Origin: Pectobacterium parmentieri
GTDB taxonomy: Bacteria; Pseudomonadota; Gammaproteobacteria; Enterobacterales; Enterobacteriaceae
Direction: 5' to 3'
NCBI RefSeq assembly: GCF_001742145.1
Contig: NZ_CP015749.1
Location: 744,001 to 808,000 of the forward strand
Length of the DNA: 64,000 bases
The notes under the pieces are model-generated. The model saw nothing but the letters and a program-made list of their open reading frames with translations. It had not been told where the DNA came from and did no database searches. The position numbers were made by a program, and so were the translations under genes. This document shows, one piece after another, positions 44,747 to 54,774 of the stretch (position 1 is the stretch's first letter; every line of letters starts with the position of its first letter).

Positions 44747-45745
44747 ATGCAGCAAGTTGTTTATGTCGCTAGCCCGGAAAGCCAGCAAATCCATGTTTGG
44801 CAGCTCGGTGTCCAAGGAAATCTGACATTATTGCAAACCGTTGAAGTGCCGGGACAGGTTCAGCCGATGGTGATTGCGCCGAATAAGCGCCATCTGTATG
44901 TCGGGGTTCGTCCTGATTTCAGGGTTCTGAGCTATCGTATTGATGCACAGGGTAAATTGACGCAAGCGGGCGTCGCTTCTTTACCGGGTAGCCCGACGCA
45001 CCTGTCTACCGATAACGACGGACGTTTCCTGTTCAGCGCATCTTACAGCGGTGCCTGCGTTAGCGTGAGCCCGATTGATGCTAACGGCATTGTCGGCGAG
45101 CCGATTCAGCAATTGGATGGATTGGAAGGGTGTCACTCTACCAATATCGATCCAACCAATACCGTGGTGTGGGCTCCGTGTTTGAAAGAAGACCGTATTC
45201 GTTTGTACGATCTGGCAGTAGCAGGTGAATTGAGCGTACATCGCCAGGCAGAAATGACAACGGTAACAGGTGCGGGTCCGCGCCATATGGCTTTCCACCC
45301 GAATCAGCGTTTTGCTTATTGTGTGAATGAACTGGACAGCTCAGTCGATGTGTATCAGTTGGATGCAGCCAGCGGCGATTTACAGAAAGTGCAAACGCTG
45401 GATGCGATGCCTGCTGGTTTCAGCGATACGCGCTGGGCAGCGGATATTCACATCACGCCGAATGGACGCTTCCTGTACATCAGCGATCGCACTGCCAGCC
45501 TGCTGAGTGTTTTCCAGGTGTCTAAAGATGGCAGCACGTTAACGTTGACCGGCCATCAGCCGACCGAAACGCAACCACGTGGTTTCAATATCGATCATAC
45601 CGGTGAGTTTCTGATTTCAGCAGGGCAGAAATCTCAGCACATCGAGGTCTATCACATCGATCAGCACACGGGCAATCTGCAACCGCTGGCGCGTTACGCC
45701 GTCGGCCAAGGGCCAATGTGGGTGTCGGTGCTGGCGTTGGATTAA
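44747..45745 (+). CDS. pgl: 6-phosphogluconolactonase
   Basis: Pgl hydrolyses 6-phosphogluconolactone to 6-phosphogluconate in the pentose phosphate pathway. The 332-residue form from ATG 44747 starts [20 protein letters not shown], as in E. coli YbhE/Pgl, and has AAGGAG before it; 41 extra upstream codons were rejected. It is the seven-bladed beta-propeller type, with repeated motifs such as [20 protein letters not shown] and [12 protein letters not shown]. No signal peptide is present. A bidirectional terminator separates it from the next, convergent gene. Confidence 0.95.
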   Translation: MQQVVYVASPESQQIHVWQLGVQGNLTLLQTVEVPGQVQPMVIAPNKRHLYVGVRPDFRVLSYRIDAQGKLTQAGVASLPGSPTHLSTDNDGRFLFSASYSGACVSVSPIDANGIVGEPIQQLDGLEGCHSTNIDPTNTVVWAPCLKEDRIRLYDLAVAGELSVHRQAEMTTVTGAGPRHMAFHPNQRFAYCVNELDSSVDVYQLDAASGDLQKVQTLDAMPAGFSDTRWAADIHITPNGRFLYISDRTASLLSVFQVSKDGSTLTLTGHQPTETQPRGFNIDHTGEFLISAGQKSQHIEVYHIDQHTGNLQPLARYAVGQGPMWVSVLALD

Positions 45746-45751
45746 GTCGGT

Positions 45752-45775
45752 ATGCTCCCCTATGAAGGGGAGCAT
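45752..45775. terminator. Bidirectional terminator between pgl and the phytase-like gene
   Basis: ATGCTCCCCT (45752-45761) and AGGGGAGCAT (45766-45775) pair perfectly over 10 bp with an ATGA loop. It lies between the stops of the convergent genes. Confidence 0.8.
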
Positions 45776-45781
45776 TATGGT

Positions 45782-47158
45782 TTATTGGGAGAGAAAATCC
45801 TTTACGTCTAGCAGGATAAACTCATTATCATCCGCCGCATTGGGCTGACGACTGGATGAGAATGGGAAGTTATTGTCATTGCCGACGATGATATGGCGGT
45901 CATCAACAACATCGACGTTTTCGATCGTCATAAACGGGAAGGTGAATACACCCTGCATTAGCGGTTTGCGTGCCAGATGGTTGGGATCTTGAATGTTCAT
46001 GAGGTCGAGGTAAGCTGATTTATCGACAGGTTTACCCACATTGTCATCTGAGAACCCCACTTTGTAGATTCGCTTAAAGCGGGCTGGCGCACTGAAACAG
46101 TCCGTGGTTGTGGTACCTGCCTGACAGGCTTTGTCCATTGTGCCTTCGTTGCTGTCACGTTCGATGATTAACCCCTGCCGATCGTCAATCATGTTGAAAT
46201 CGCCGATCGCGTTCTGGTTATCTTCCAGCACGTATTGCCAGCTACGACCTGTCCAGATTTGTTTTTTAACATCAAACTCCAGAACGCGCAGATAACGTTT
46301 ACCCGCGATATTCTCATACTCCTGGCGTGCGCTGTCCCATAATGCGCCTTCTAGCAGTGGGTACAGTTTTGAACCATCTTTTGATACCGCCATGCCTTCA
46401 AAGCCTTTAGAGCGAGACACCTGAAAGCTCGGTTTGCCGTCTGGCGTGCCGGGGGAAGGCTGTGTTGCATTGTCTGGCGATTTCACCATTTTGCCATCAA
46501 CATAGGTATCGAATACCGCTTGTACTTTTCCTGTCAGATCCGTTTTGATGAGATAAGGGCCGAATTCCTCACCAATCCATAAGCTGCCATCTGCAAATTG
46601 AAAACTTTCCGGGTCGAAGTCGGCACCGGTAAGATAGCGCTTATCTGTGCTTTCGTTGACGATATGGAACGGCACTCGTTTATCGGGATCGTGCAGGAAC
46701 ACCGTTTCCAAGCGATTCGCGGTATTGTTCTTAAAATCCATTTGGTAGTGATTCAGGTACAAAAGCGAGTCGGGAGAATTCGCTTTGGTGCCATAGCCAT
46801 TGTCTGTCAGCACCCAATAGGTGCCATCAGGCATATGTTTGATACCAGAATGGCCTTGCAGCGGTTGCCCTTCAACGGGAAGCGAAAGCCCCGTTAACCG
46901 ATCCGCAGATTTTGCCGGCACGCTGTTTAGCGTCGTGACGCGTGAACCCGTCGTGTATTTACCGCTGATTTTCATATCCGCTGGGGCATCATTGGGCGCG
47001 GGGATAAAAGATTTTGCGGGTATAACCACGTGGCCCGCTAATTCAGCCGTAGAGGCGGTAGTTGCCGATGTCTGCGTGGCAAATGAATGATTCAATCCCA
47101 TAAGTGTGAAAAGTGCCAGCGTTGGCCAACGGAGGGGGAAACGGTGATACGTTCTCAT
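45782..47158 (-). CDS. Secreted phytase-like / esterase-like beta-propeller protein
   Basis: A periplasmic or exported protein of the 'esterase-like activity of phytase' family. The 458-residue form from ATG 47158 has a signal peptide (about 1-27, ending NHSFA) and AAGGA before the start. Family motifs include GYGTKANSPDSLLYL, FDPESFQFADGSLWIGEEFGPYL and GKPSFQVSRSKGFEGMAVS. It ends two genes on the same strand (LVIVD protein and a binding protein), but a terminator lies between it and them. The substrate is unknown; phytate or another phosphoester is possible. Confidence 0.82.
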   Translation of the reverse strand: MRTYHRFPLRWPTLALFTLMGLNHSFATQTSATTASTAELAGHVVIPAKSFIPAPNDAPADMKISGKYTTGSRVTTLNSVPAKSADRLTGLSLPVEGQPLQGHSGIKHMPDGTYWVLTDNGYGTKANSPDSLLYLNHYQMDFKNNTANRLETVFLHDPDKRVPFHIVNESTDKRYLTGADFDPESFQFADGSLWIGEEFGPYLIKTDLTGKVQAVFDTYVDGKMVKSPDNATQPSPGTPDGKPSFQVSRSKGFEGMAVSKDGSKLYPLLEGALWDSARQEYENIAGKRYLRVLEFDVKKQIWTGRSWQYVLEDNQNAIGDFNMIDDRQGLIIERDSNEGTMDKACQAGTTTTDCFSAPARFKRIYKVGFSDDNVGKPVDKSAYLDLMNIQDPNHLARKPLMQGVFTFPFMTIENVDVVDDRHIIVGNDNNFPFSSSRQPNAADDNEFILLDVKDFLSQ

Positions 47159-47238
47159 TACGATTCCTTTTTGGGTCATGGTGAATAAGCCGTAAGGTTA
47201 GCCACTATAGAAATCGACAATGACAGCAGTATGAAAAC

Positions 47239-47264
47239 AGGCGCGGCATACTGATGCCGCGCCT
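47239..47264 (-). terminator. Terminator after the LVIVD-repeat gene
   Basis: AGGCGCGGCAT (47239-47249) and ATGCCGCGCCT (47254-47264) form a perfect 11-bp stem with an ACTG loop. On the minus strand it is followed by GTTTTCAT. Confidence 0.85.
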
Positions 47265-47289
47265 AGGGGTAAGAAGAAGATGAAAGAGC

Positions 47290-48540
47290 TTAGCCCCGGT
47301 ATTCGATAATCGACAAACCTGCGTTGTAGTCCGTGCTATAGATGATGCCATCGGCATCCACAAACACATCGCAAGACTGAATAATCTGCGGTCTGCCGGG
47401 GCGTTTATCGACCATTCTGGTTGGCGCAGCAGGCACGAGTGCGCCTGTTTCTTTTGGCTGATATGGATTACTGATGTCGTAAGCGCGCACTCCTGCATTT
47501 TGATAAGTGGCGAAAATCAGTGACGAACTAATGAAGCTGCCAGGCCGATTTTCATGCAGGTTATGTGGGCCAAAGTGTGCGCCTTTTTTCACATAATCTG
47601 CCTCTTTCGGCTGTGGAAAGGTGGAGATGCTCACCGGATTGCTCGGATCACGAATATCGAACACCCAAATCAATTTTTCGCCATCTTCCTGATTATCCAA
47701 CACGGCTTCATCCAATACGACCAACAGATCGCGGTCCGGCAGCGGTAGCGCAGTGTGTGTACCACCGCCAAACGGTGGGCTCCAGTTACGGTGGCTGATG
47801 AGCTGCGGGTTGGTGCGATCGCTGACGTCCAACAGCGTCAAGCCACCATCGCGCCAGCTTCCGTAGGCGGTGTCGCCGCTAATGATGGCATGGTGAAGTG
47901 CATAACGTTTACCTTCCGGCCAGCTTGCGGTCTCTCCGCCTGCGGTATGCATGCCGGGTAACCAGTAACGCCCGGCTACTTCCGGGCGCTGCGGATCGGC
48001 CAGATCGATAGTCAGAAAGATGTAGTCACTGTAGCCATCGAGCAGAGCGGAGACATAGGCCCAACGCCCACCCACGTACCAGATGCGGTGAATGCCGATG
48101 CCGTCTAGCGGCAGAAAGCTGATTTCACGTGGTTTATCCGGCATAGAGATATCGAAAATCCGTAATCCGGCACTCCAGCTTTTGCCTTGCTGTTTAGTAC
48201 TGACCGTCTCAGCGACGGAGCGGGTGTAGTAGACCTTTTCCTCGGCGAAGCTGGCGTCGGCAAATAAGTCGCGCGCGTTGACGACGAGTAACAGGTCATC
48301 GTGAGTTTGCAGATGGATATTCCAGGTGCCGGGCGGGGCAGTAATAAACCCCGCTGGCTTGGGATTCTTGGCATCGCGCACATCCACAATCGACACACCT
48401 TGTGAAACCATATGCCCGATGTAAGCATAGCCGCGATGGACCATTACCTGCACACCATCGGGTCTGCCACCCTGATCGCTGTGTCCAATCAGCCGCATAT
48501 TGCGGCTGTAATCGGGTGTGGGCAGAGGTGTCGATGCCAT
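47290..48540 (-). CDS. LVIVD-repeat beta-propeller protein
   Basis: A protein built of repeats of the LVIVD type, which fold as a beta-propeller and usually bind or sense something outside the cytoplasm; no enzymatic function is established. The 416 residues repeat the pattern YAYIGHMVSQGVSIVDVRDA..PKPAGF and its variants (GLTLLDVSDRTNPQLISH, WVFDIRDPSNPVSIS). No signal peptide is visible at its start MASTPLPTPDYSRNM. It starts 14 bases after the orphan sugar-binding protein gene, so the two form an operon. Confidence 0.82.
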   Translation of the reverse strand: MASTPLPTPDYSRNMRLIGHSDQGGRPDGVQVMVHRGYAYIGHMVSQGVSIVDVRDAKNPKPAGFITAPPGTWNIHLQTHDDLLLVVNARDLFADASFAEEKVYYTRSVAETVSTKQQGKSWSAGLRIFDISMPDKPREISFLPLDGIGIHRIWYVGGRWAYVSALLDGYSDYIFLTIDLADPQRPEVAGRYWLPGMHTAGGETASWPEGKRYALHHAIISGDTAYGSWRDGGLTLLDVSDRTNPQLISHRNWSPPFGGGTHTALPLPDRDLLVVLDEAVLDNQEDGEKLIWVFDIRDPSNPVSISTFPQPKEADYVKKGAHFGPHNLHENRPGSFISSSLIFATYQNAGVRAYDISNPYQPKETGALVPAAPTRMVDKRPGRPQIIQSCDVFVDADGIIYSTDYNAGLSIIEYRG

Positions 48541-48554
48541 GAGTTATCTCCGTA

Positions 48555-49631
48555 TTATTTCGCCTGTTTGGCTTCCAGTGTAGCAAACCACGGTGCGATA
48601 AAATCATCCGTATGGCCCCAGCCTGGGATGATTTTTGCCAGTCCGGCGACGTTGACCGCACCCGGCTGGCTGGCTAACAGCGCCTGTGGAATTGCAGCGG
48701 CACGGAACTCGTAGGTGGCTGGCGTCGGTTCACCAGCAATTTTGTTGGCAACCAGACGCAGGTTCACTTTACCAATCAGCTTAGGATCGACAGCCACGCT
48801 GACTTTCCACGGGCTGCTCGCTTCGCGCATCAGTTGTAAGTCCTGATTGGAGATATCGATGCTGTACAGTTTGATTTCAGTCCGACCATTTTCTTTCAGG
48901 GCTTTATAAGCACCTTGGCTGAAGGCATCCCACGAGCCCCAGATCGCATCAATCTTGCCTTTAGGGTATTTCGCCAGTACTGCACCGACTTTGTTGGCGG
49001 TATCACCCTGTACGTCAGAGGAGACAGCACCAATTGATTCCAGTTCCTTGATGCCGGGGTTGGCTTTCAGGATCTGTTGATAAGCGAGTTGGCGGCGTTC
49101 CATCGGCGGGAAGCCAGCGACCCACAGTTTGATGATGTTGGCGTTACCGTTGAAATCCTTCACCAGTTGGCCGAGTGATTCGTTAGTGAGCGAGGCGTCA
49201 TCCTGCTGTGTGACGGTTACGCCTGGAATTTCGCCGTTCACGGCGGTATCAAACACGGAAACGGCAATGCCGCTGTCGACGATGCGCTTAATCAAATCGC
49301 TAGAGTAGGGATCGCGGCCCTGCGACAGGATGATGCCATCATATTTCTGGCTAATCGCCTGATTTACGAAATCCTGAAAACGAGCATCATCGCCGTTGCT
49401 TAGGAACGTGCTGACCTTGAAGCCCAACTTTTTACCTTCTTCGAGCACGCCGGAAACGAACTGGGTCGTGTTGTCATCCGATCCCAGATTGCGGATAACA
49501 GCGATACGAACCGGGCCACTATGATTGGCGATCGCTGCCGGAACGGGAGCAATGGTGGCGCTCTGATTAGCCAGTGCCGGTAATGCGGTCAGTAAGCTCA
49601 ATGCAAGCAGGGCGGGCGTAAATTTCTTCAT
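48555..49631 (-). CDS. Orphan periplasmic sugar-binding protein (RbsB-like)
   Basis: A periplasmic substrate-binding protein of the ribose/galactose (peripla_BP_4) type. The 358-residue form from ATG 49631 has a signal peptide (about 1-21, ending LPALA) and GGAG six bases before the start. The type-I fold is shown by VRIAVIRNLGSDDNTTQFVSGV, the DGIILSQGRDP strand-turn and the hinge motif IDAIWGSWDAFSQGAYKAL. No permease or ATPase gene is nearby; instead the LVIVD gene follows. It may serve a transporter encoded elsewhere or act as a sensor protein. Confidence 0.85.
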   Translation of the reverse strand: MKKFTPALLALSLLTALPALANQSATIAPVPAAIANHSGPVRIAVIRNLGSDDNTTQFVSGVLEEGKKLGFKVSTFLSNGDDARFQDFVNQAISQKYDGIILSQGRDPYSSDLIKRIVDSGIAVSVFDTAVNGEIPGVTVTQQDDASLTNESLGQLVKDFNGNANIIKLWVAGFPPMERRQLAYQQILKANPGIKELESIGAVSSDVQGDTANKVGAVLAKYPKGKIDAIWGSWDAFSQGAYKALKENGRTEIKLYSIDISNQDLQLMREASSPWKVSVAVDPKLIGKVNLRLVANKIAGEPTPATYEFRAAAIPQALLASQPGAVNVAGLAKIIPGWGHTDDFIAPWFATLEAKQAK

Positions 49632-49844
49632 TATCAGCTCCATGGCGTTTTATAAATTGATGTTGTGTCGATGACAGTATTGTTATGTAGTTTGCGTCAC
49701 TACGTTATAGCTGTCTTTATGTCTGGATGTCTATTTAAAAATAATACTGCATCATGGCTATCGAGTGATAGCCGAGAAAGAGGGGGAAGTTATGACGTTT
49801 GGATTTAAGTTATAACGATTTGTACTGACTGCGGATGAAAAGAA

Positions 49845-49867
49845 AAATGCCCGCAAGGCGGGCATTT
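49845..49867 (-). terminator. Terminator of the fdoGHI operon
   Basis: AAATGCCCGC (49845-49854) and GCGGGCATTT (49858-49867) pair perfectly with an AAG loop. On the minus strand it is followed by TTCTTTTC, just after the fdoI stop. Confidence 0.9.
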
Positions 49868-49896
49868 GAGGAAAGCAATGGAGTGGAAAGAGTGAA

Positions 49897-50532
49897 TTAT
49901 TTCTTTGTTTCTTTCTCTTCCATTTCACGCGCCCAGCGTGGGTGGTGTTTACTCGCCCAGCGTTTGGAGACTTTGCCTTCAATCATGCCTTTAATCGAGC
50001 CTTTAACCCAGAATGCCATGTACATGTGGATCAGGATGGCATGGATCAGCACGATAGCCGCAGCCGCGTGAATCAGAATGGCATAGCGCACGACATCAAT
50101 TGGGAACAGGTGAGCAAAGTAAGGACGCCACATGATAACCCCAGTGATCAGCAGAACCAGCGTCAGCCCCATGATGCTCCAGAACATCATTTTCTGGCCA
50201 GGGTTGTATTTACCCACCTGAGCCACTTCGTGTTCATTGCCTTTCAACACTTCAATAATGTTGAGAAACCACGGCAGATCGCGCTTCTTCGGAATGTTAT
50301 GACTAACAAAGCGGAAGAACATCGGAATCAGGCAGATGACGATCAATACGCCAAAAAACGGATGCAAAATACGTCCCATTTGCGGCGTACCAAACGTCTG
50401 CGTCAGCCATTGCAGGGTCGGGAAGAACAAAGCAATCCCTGAGAGTGCGACCAGGAAAAAGCTAATCACCACAATCCAGTGACAGATGCGATCGATAAAC
50501 TTGGTACGCAAAATCATTTTTGGTTTACTCAT
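49897..50532 (-). CDS. fdoI: Formate dehydrogenase cytochrome b556 subunit
   Basis: FdoI is the inner-membrane di-haem cytochrome b that passes electrons from the iron-sulphur subunit to menaquinone or ubiquinone. The 211 residues equal the E. coli length and contain four membrane helices with haem-ligand histidines (for example [21 protein letters not shown] and [20 protein letters not shown]). I place the start at ATG 50532, which overlaps fdoH by eight bases, rejecting a longer frame. No fdhE follows, as it does in E. coli; a terminator does. Confidence 0.95.
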   Translation of the reverse strand: MSKPKMILRTKFIDRICHWIVVISFFLVALSGIALFFPTLQWLTQTFGTPQMGRILHPFFGVLIVICLIPMFFRFVSHNIPKKRDLPWFLNIIEVLKGNEHEVAQVGKYNPGQKMMFWSIMGLTLVLLITGVIMWRPYFAHLFPIDVVRYAILIHAAAAIVLIHAILIHMYMAFWVKGSIKGMIEGKVSKRWASKHHPRWAREMEEKETKK

Positions 50533-51433
50533 GTTTGTCTCCCCCTTCTTTGTCTTCTCCCTCATGTTCATGCTCCATTTCCTCGGTGTTTGGACCCACA
50601 CCGATGTAGTGGAACATTAACCCGGCGAACGTAGCGACAAACCCTAATGCAGAGAGCGGCTTCAGAATGCCTTTCCACAGATTGACCGGCGTAGAAATCT
50701 GCGGGTCATCCGGCAGGTTGTGGTAGAGCGATGGTCTGTCTGCGTGGTGCAGAACATACATCACGTGCGTACCGCCGACGCCCTGCGGGTCGTAGAGACC
50801 TGCGTGCTCGTAACCACGGCTTTTCAGGTCGGCAATGCGTTCTTCCGCCAGATGCTTCATTTCTTCTTTCGTACCGAAACGAATAGCACCGGTTGGACAG
50901 GTTTTCACACAGGCTGGTTCTTGCCCAACGCTGACTCTGTCGACGCACAGTGTACATTTATAGACGCGGTTATCTTCTTTATTCAGACGAGGAATATTGA
51001 ACGGGCAACCGGCGATGCAATAGCCGCAGCCGATACAATTTTCAGACTGAAAATCGACGATACCATTGGCGTACTGGATCACGGCACCGGCGGAAGGACA
51101 AGCTTTCAAACAGCCAGGATCGCTACAGTGCATACAGCCATCTTTACGGATCAGCCATTCCAGACGATCGTTCTCTTCCACTTCGGAAAAGCGCATCAGC
51201 GTCCAGGATTTGGCGCTCAGATCCGCGGGGTTATCATAAACCCCGAGGTTATGACCGACTTCATCACGAATGTCATTCCACTCTGAACAGGCCACCTGAC
51301 AGCCTTTACAGCCGATACAGGTGGTGACATCGATCAGTTTTGCCACTTCGCTTTTGTCATTACGTACATGCGGAGGCGGTGTAAAGCCGTTGGTGGCCGA
51401 ACGTTTGATAATATCTTGTGATTGCATTGACAT
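50525..51433 (-). CDS. fdoH: Formate dehydrogenase iron-sulphur subunit
   Basis: FdoH is the four-cluster ferredoxin-like subunit on the periplasmic side. The 302 residues carry the Cys groups [41 protein letters not shown] and CTLCVDR...CVKTCP for four [4Fe-4S] clusters, and one C-terminal membrane anchor (about 255-280). The acidic tail ([14 protein letters not shown]) is usual. It starts 12 bases after fdoG and overlaps fdoI. Confidence 0.97.
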   Translation of the reverse strand: MSMQSQDIIKRSATNGFTPPPHVRNDKSEVAKLIDVTTCIGCKGCQVACSEWNDIRDEVGHNLGVYDNPADLSAKSWTLMRFSEVEENDRLEWLIRKDGCMHCSDPGCLKACPSAGAVIQYANGIVDFQSENCIGCGYCIAGCPFNIPRLNKEDNRVYKCTLCVDRVSVGQEPACVKTCPTGAIRFGTKEEMKHLAEERIADLKSRGYEHAGLYDPQGVGGTHVMYVLHHADRPSLYHNLPDDPQISTPVNLWKGILKPLSALGFVATFAGLMFHYIGVGPNTEEMEHEHEGEDKEGGDKHE

Positions 51434-51445
51434 AGTTGGCTACCC

Positions 51446-54400
51446 TTACACCTTCTCTACATTAACCAAAAACGCTTTATATTCAGGCGTTTGTGAATTA
51501 GCGTCGCCGACGCTCGGGGTGAGTGTATTAGCCAGGAACCCTTTACGCGTGGTTCCCTCATAGCCCCAGTGGCAGGGAATACCAACGGTTTCCACGCTGC
51601 GCCCGGCAATTTCCAGCGTTTTGATACGCTTGGTCACCACTGCTTTGGCTTTGATGTAGCCACGCTGACAGGAGACTTTGACTTCATCGCCTGCTTTAAT
51701 GCCTTTGATCTTCGCCAGATTTTCGCCAATTTCCACAAACTGTTCGGGCTGCACAATCGCGTTCAGACGTGCGTGTTTCGTCCAATGGCGGAACAGTTCG
51801 GTAATGGCATATGTCGTTGCCACGTAAGGGAAATCCTTTGCGGTGCCCATGGTTTTCGCATCGCGTGCGAACAGGCGTGTCACCGGGCTGGAAATCACTG
51901 AAGGGTGTAGCGGGTTAGTACCGATAGGTGACTCGACCGGCTCGTAATGCTCAGGGAATGGCCCATCTACCAGTTTGTCGGTGGAGAACAGACGCGCCAG
52001 ACCTTCCGGTAGCATAATGAACGGCCCAGTGTCTGCGCCCGGCGGTACGGTGGCGGCGAAATCAGGCACATCAATGCCTTGCCATTTCTTGCCATTCCAT
52101 TCCAACAGTTTGCGTTTGCTGTCCCATGGCTTGCCTTGCAGGTCGGCGGAGGCGCGGTTGTAGAGAATGCGGCGATTTTGTGGCCAGGACCATGACCAGT
52201 TTGGTGTACAGCCCAGACCGGCATCAGCATTATCGCGTTTATCCATCTGGTTACCGGCTTCCGTCCAGCTACCGGCGTAGATCCAGCAGAAACTTGACGT
52301 TGTGCCGTCATCACGCAGTTGTGAGAAATCAGCAAGCTGCTGGCCCTTTTTCAGGATCAGTTTACCGCTGTCGTCGTAAATGTCCGCCAGCGCCATACCG
52401 TTGGCTTCGCGGGCAATTTCTTCCGGCGACGGATCTTCTGGGTCTTTATAGTTCCAGTTGATGTTCATCAACGGATCGGAATAAGCACCGCCTTCTTCGT
52501 TATACAACTCACGCAGGCGCATCAGCAGCTTGCCGAGGATTTTCCCGTCGTGGCGGGCTTCTCCTGGTGGCTCAGCCGCCGCCCAGTGCCATTGCAACCA
52601 GCGGCCTGAGTTGGCGATAGAACCATTTTCTTCGGCAAAGCAGGAAGAAGGTAGACGGAAGACCTCAGTCTGAATGGACTTCGTATCCACATCATTGAAT
52701 TCGCCGTAGTTTTGCCAGAACGTGGACGTTTCTGTGACCAGCGGATCGATGACAACCATATACTTGAGTTTGGAGAGCGCTTCGGTCGCTTTGTTCTTGT
52801 TGGAGAACGCGGCAACAGGGTTAAAGCCTTGAACGATGTAACCGTTCATTTTGCCTTCAACCATCAGTTCGGTTTGCACCATAACGTCGTAGCTACGATC
52901 CCACTTCGGCAACCAGTCATAACCCCAGTTATTCGAAGCCTGTGCGTTATCACCATAGAAGCTCTTCATCATACTGATAAAGAATTTTGGCGTGTTTTTC
53001 CAGTAGTTAACCTGATCGGGTAGTACGGCGGTTGGCGTGATTTGTCCCAGATAGGTTTTCAGATCCGGCTGCTTTTCTGACGGCAGTGGCATATAGCCCG
53101 GCAGGTTTGTCGTCAGTAGCCCGAGGTCGGTATAGCCCTGAATATTGGAGTGACCGCGCAGGGCGTTGATACCGCCACCCGCCATACCAATATTGCCCAG
53201 CAGAAGCTGGATCATGCCTGCTGTGCGGATGATTTGCGCACCGTTGGTGTGGTGCGTCCAGCCCAGCGCGTACATGAAGGTTGCCGTTTTATCTGGCACA
53301 CAAGTTTCAGCCAGCGTGCGGCAAATTTCTTCATAGTCTTTGGCTGATGTTCCGCACAGGGACGTCACCATTTCCAGCGTATAGCGGGAGACGTGTTTTT
53401 TCAGTAGATTCCAGACGCAGCGCGGGTGGGACAACGAGTTATCGCGTTTGGCGAAACCAGATTCATCAAGCTCATACTGCCAACTGGACTTGTCGTACTG
53501 GCGTTTTTGTTCGTCGTAACCGCTGAACAACCCTTCATCGAAGCTGAAATCATCGCGCACGATCAAGCTGGCGTTGGTGTAAGACACCACGTATTCGCGG
53601 TGAATTTTATTGTTCGTAATAAGGTAGTTAACGATGCCGAGTAGGAAAGCAGCGTCTGAACCTGCGCGAAGCGGGGCATAAAGATCGGCAACGGCAGCGG
53701 AGCGGTTAAAGCGCGGATCAACAACAATCAGTTTCGCATTGTTGTGTGTTTTCGCTTCAACGGCCCATTTGAAACCTACCGGGTGTGCTTCTGCCGGGTT
53801 GCCGCCCATCACGATAATGACGTTGGCGTTTTTGATATCCACCCAGTTGTTGGTCATCGCACCGCGGCCAAATGTTGGTGCCAGTGCGGCAACGGTTGGC
53901 CCGTGACACAAACGGGCCTGACAGTCGATAGCCACCATGCCGAGTGCGCGGGCAAATTTTTGGTCGAGAATACCGGTTTCGTTGCTGGCGGCAGAAGAGC
54001 ACAGCATACCGGTAGTCAGCCAGCGGTTGACGATTTCGCCTTTCGCGTTGGTGCGTTGGAAGTTAGCGTCTCGGTCCGCTTTCATCAGACGTGCGATACG
54101 TTCAATCGCGTCGTCCCAACTGATTCGTTGCCACTTGTCTGAACCTGGCGCGCGGTATTCAGGGTAGAGCAGGCGGTTTTCGCTGTGGATGTAGTCGACC
54201 AGGCCCGCACCTTTCGGGCAAAGGGAGCCGCGGCTGACCGGATGGTCTGCATCGCCTTCAATGTGAAAAACGGAGGGTTTTACATTCTTTGCACCATCGC
54301 CCAGGCTATACATGAGCACACCACAACCGACCGAGCAGTATGTACAGTTGTTACGTGTCTCTTTCGCCCGCAACAATTTGTATTGACGGACTGATGCCAT

Positions 54401-54493
54401 TGCTTCTGTGGGTGTAAAGCCCAATACCGCGAGAGTGGTTCCAGCCATCCCTCCCGCGCAAACTTTAAAGAAACCTCTTCTATTGAGTTGCAT
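51446..54493 (-). CDS. fdoG: Formate dehydrogenase catalytic subunit, cysteine form
   Basis: FdoG oxidises formate to CO2 in the periplasm with a molybdenum-bis-MGD cofactor and a [4Fe-4S] cluster. The 1015 residues start with a twin-arginine signal (NRRGFFK, about 4-10) and a cluster motif CTYCSVGCG. E. coli FdoG has selenocysteine (TGA) at residue 196; here residue 196 is Cys, codon TGT (minus strand, 53908-53906), in ARLCHGPTVA. The start is ATG 54493 with AGGGAAA before it; upstream codons lack the Tat signal. The order fdoGHI is intact. I cannot exclude the name fdnG, but three subunits without fdhE fit either. Confidence 0.94.
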   Translation of the reverse strand: MQLNRRGFFKVCAGGMAGTTLAVLGFTPTEAMASVRQYKLLRAKETRNNCTYCSVGCGVLMYSLGDGAKNVKPSVFHIEGDADHPVSRGSLCPKGAGLVDYIHSENRLLYPEYRAPGSDKWQRISWDDAIERIARLMKADRDANFQRTNAKGEIVNRWLTTGMLCSSAASNETGILDQKFARALGMVAIDCQARLCHGPTVAALAPTFGRGAMTNNWVDIKNANVIIVMGGNPAEAHPVGFKWAVEAKTHNNAKLIVVDPRFNRSAAVADLYAPLRAGSDAAFLLGIVNYLITNNKIHREYVVSYTNASLIVRDDFSFDEGLFSGYDEQKRQYDKSSWQYELDESGFAKRDNSLSHPRCVWNLLKKHVSRYTLEMVTSLCGTSAKDYEEICRTLAETCVPDKTATFMYALGWTHHTNGAQIIRTAGMIQLLLGNIGMAGGGINALRGHSNIQGYTDLGLLTTNLPGYMPLPSEKQPDLKTYLGQITPTAVLPDQVNYWKNTPKFFISMMKSFYGDNAQASNNWGYDWLPKWDRSYDVMVQTELMVEGKMNGYIVQGFNPVAAFSNKNKATEALSKLKYMVVIDPLVTETSTFWQNYGEFNDVDTKSIQTEVFRLPSSCFAEENGSIANSGRWLQWHWAAAEPPGEARHDGKILGKLLMRLRELYNEEGGAYSDPLMNINWNYKDPEDPSPEEIAREANGMALADIYDDSGKLILKKGQQLADFSQLRDDGTTSSFCWIYAGSWTEAGNQMDKRDNADAGLGCTPNWSWSWPQNRRILYNRASADLQGKPWDSKRKLLEWNGKKWQGIDVPDFAATVPPGADTGPFIMLPEGLARLFSTDKLVDGPFPEHYEPVESPIGTNPLHPSVISSPVTRLFARDAKTMGTAKDFPYVATTYAITELFRHWTKHARLNAIVQPEQFVEIGENLAKIKGIKAGDEVKVSCQRGYIKAKAVVTKRIKTLEIAGRSVETVGIPCHWGYEGTTRKGFLANTLTPSVGDANSQTPEYKAFLVNVEKV

Positions 54494-54742
54494 TAGTTTC
54501 CCTGTGTAATTATGTGTCATTTTTGTTGCGAGCAATTTAACAACACATAAAATGTGGGCTTTGCGCAAAATCAAAATTTACGTATTTAAATGCCCATTAC
54601 ACCTACAAAGAGGTATATTTTTTATTCGTTATATATTGTAATGCATAACGATTTTGTTATTTCATGGTTACAAACTATGCAAAGCAACGAGGCAATTGGA
54701 GGGAGATCAGCGGGTATTTGTGGAGGAATTGTTGCAAAAAAA

Positions 54743-54764
54743 AAGCCGGATAAGAATCCGGCTT
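54743..54764 (-). terminator. Terminator of metG
   Basis: AAGCCGGA (54743-54750) and TCCGGCTT (54757-54764) form an 8-bp stem with a 6-base loop. On the minus strand it is followed by a run of eight or more T, just after the metG stop. Confidence 0.92.
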
Positions 54765-54774
54765 GATGGGGTTG

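Noticed and set aside
53906..53908. Selenocysteine codon in fdoG
   Set aside because: The codon is TGT, not TGA, so no recoding or SECIS element is needed.
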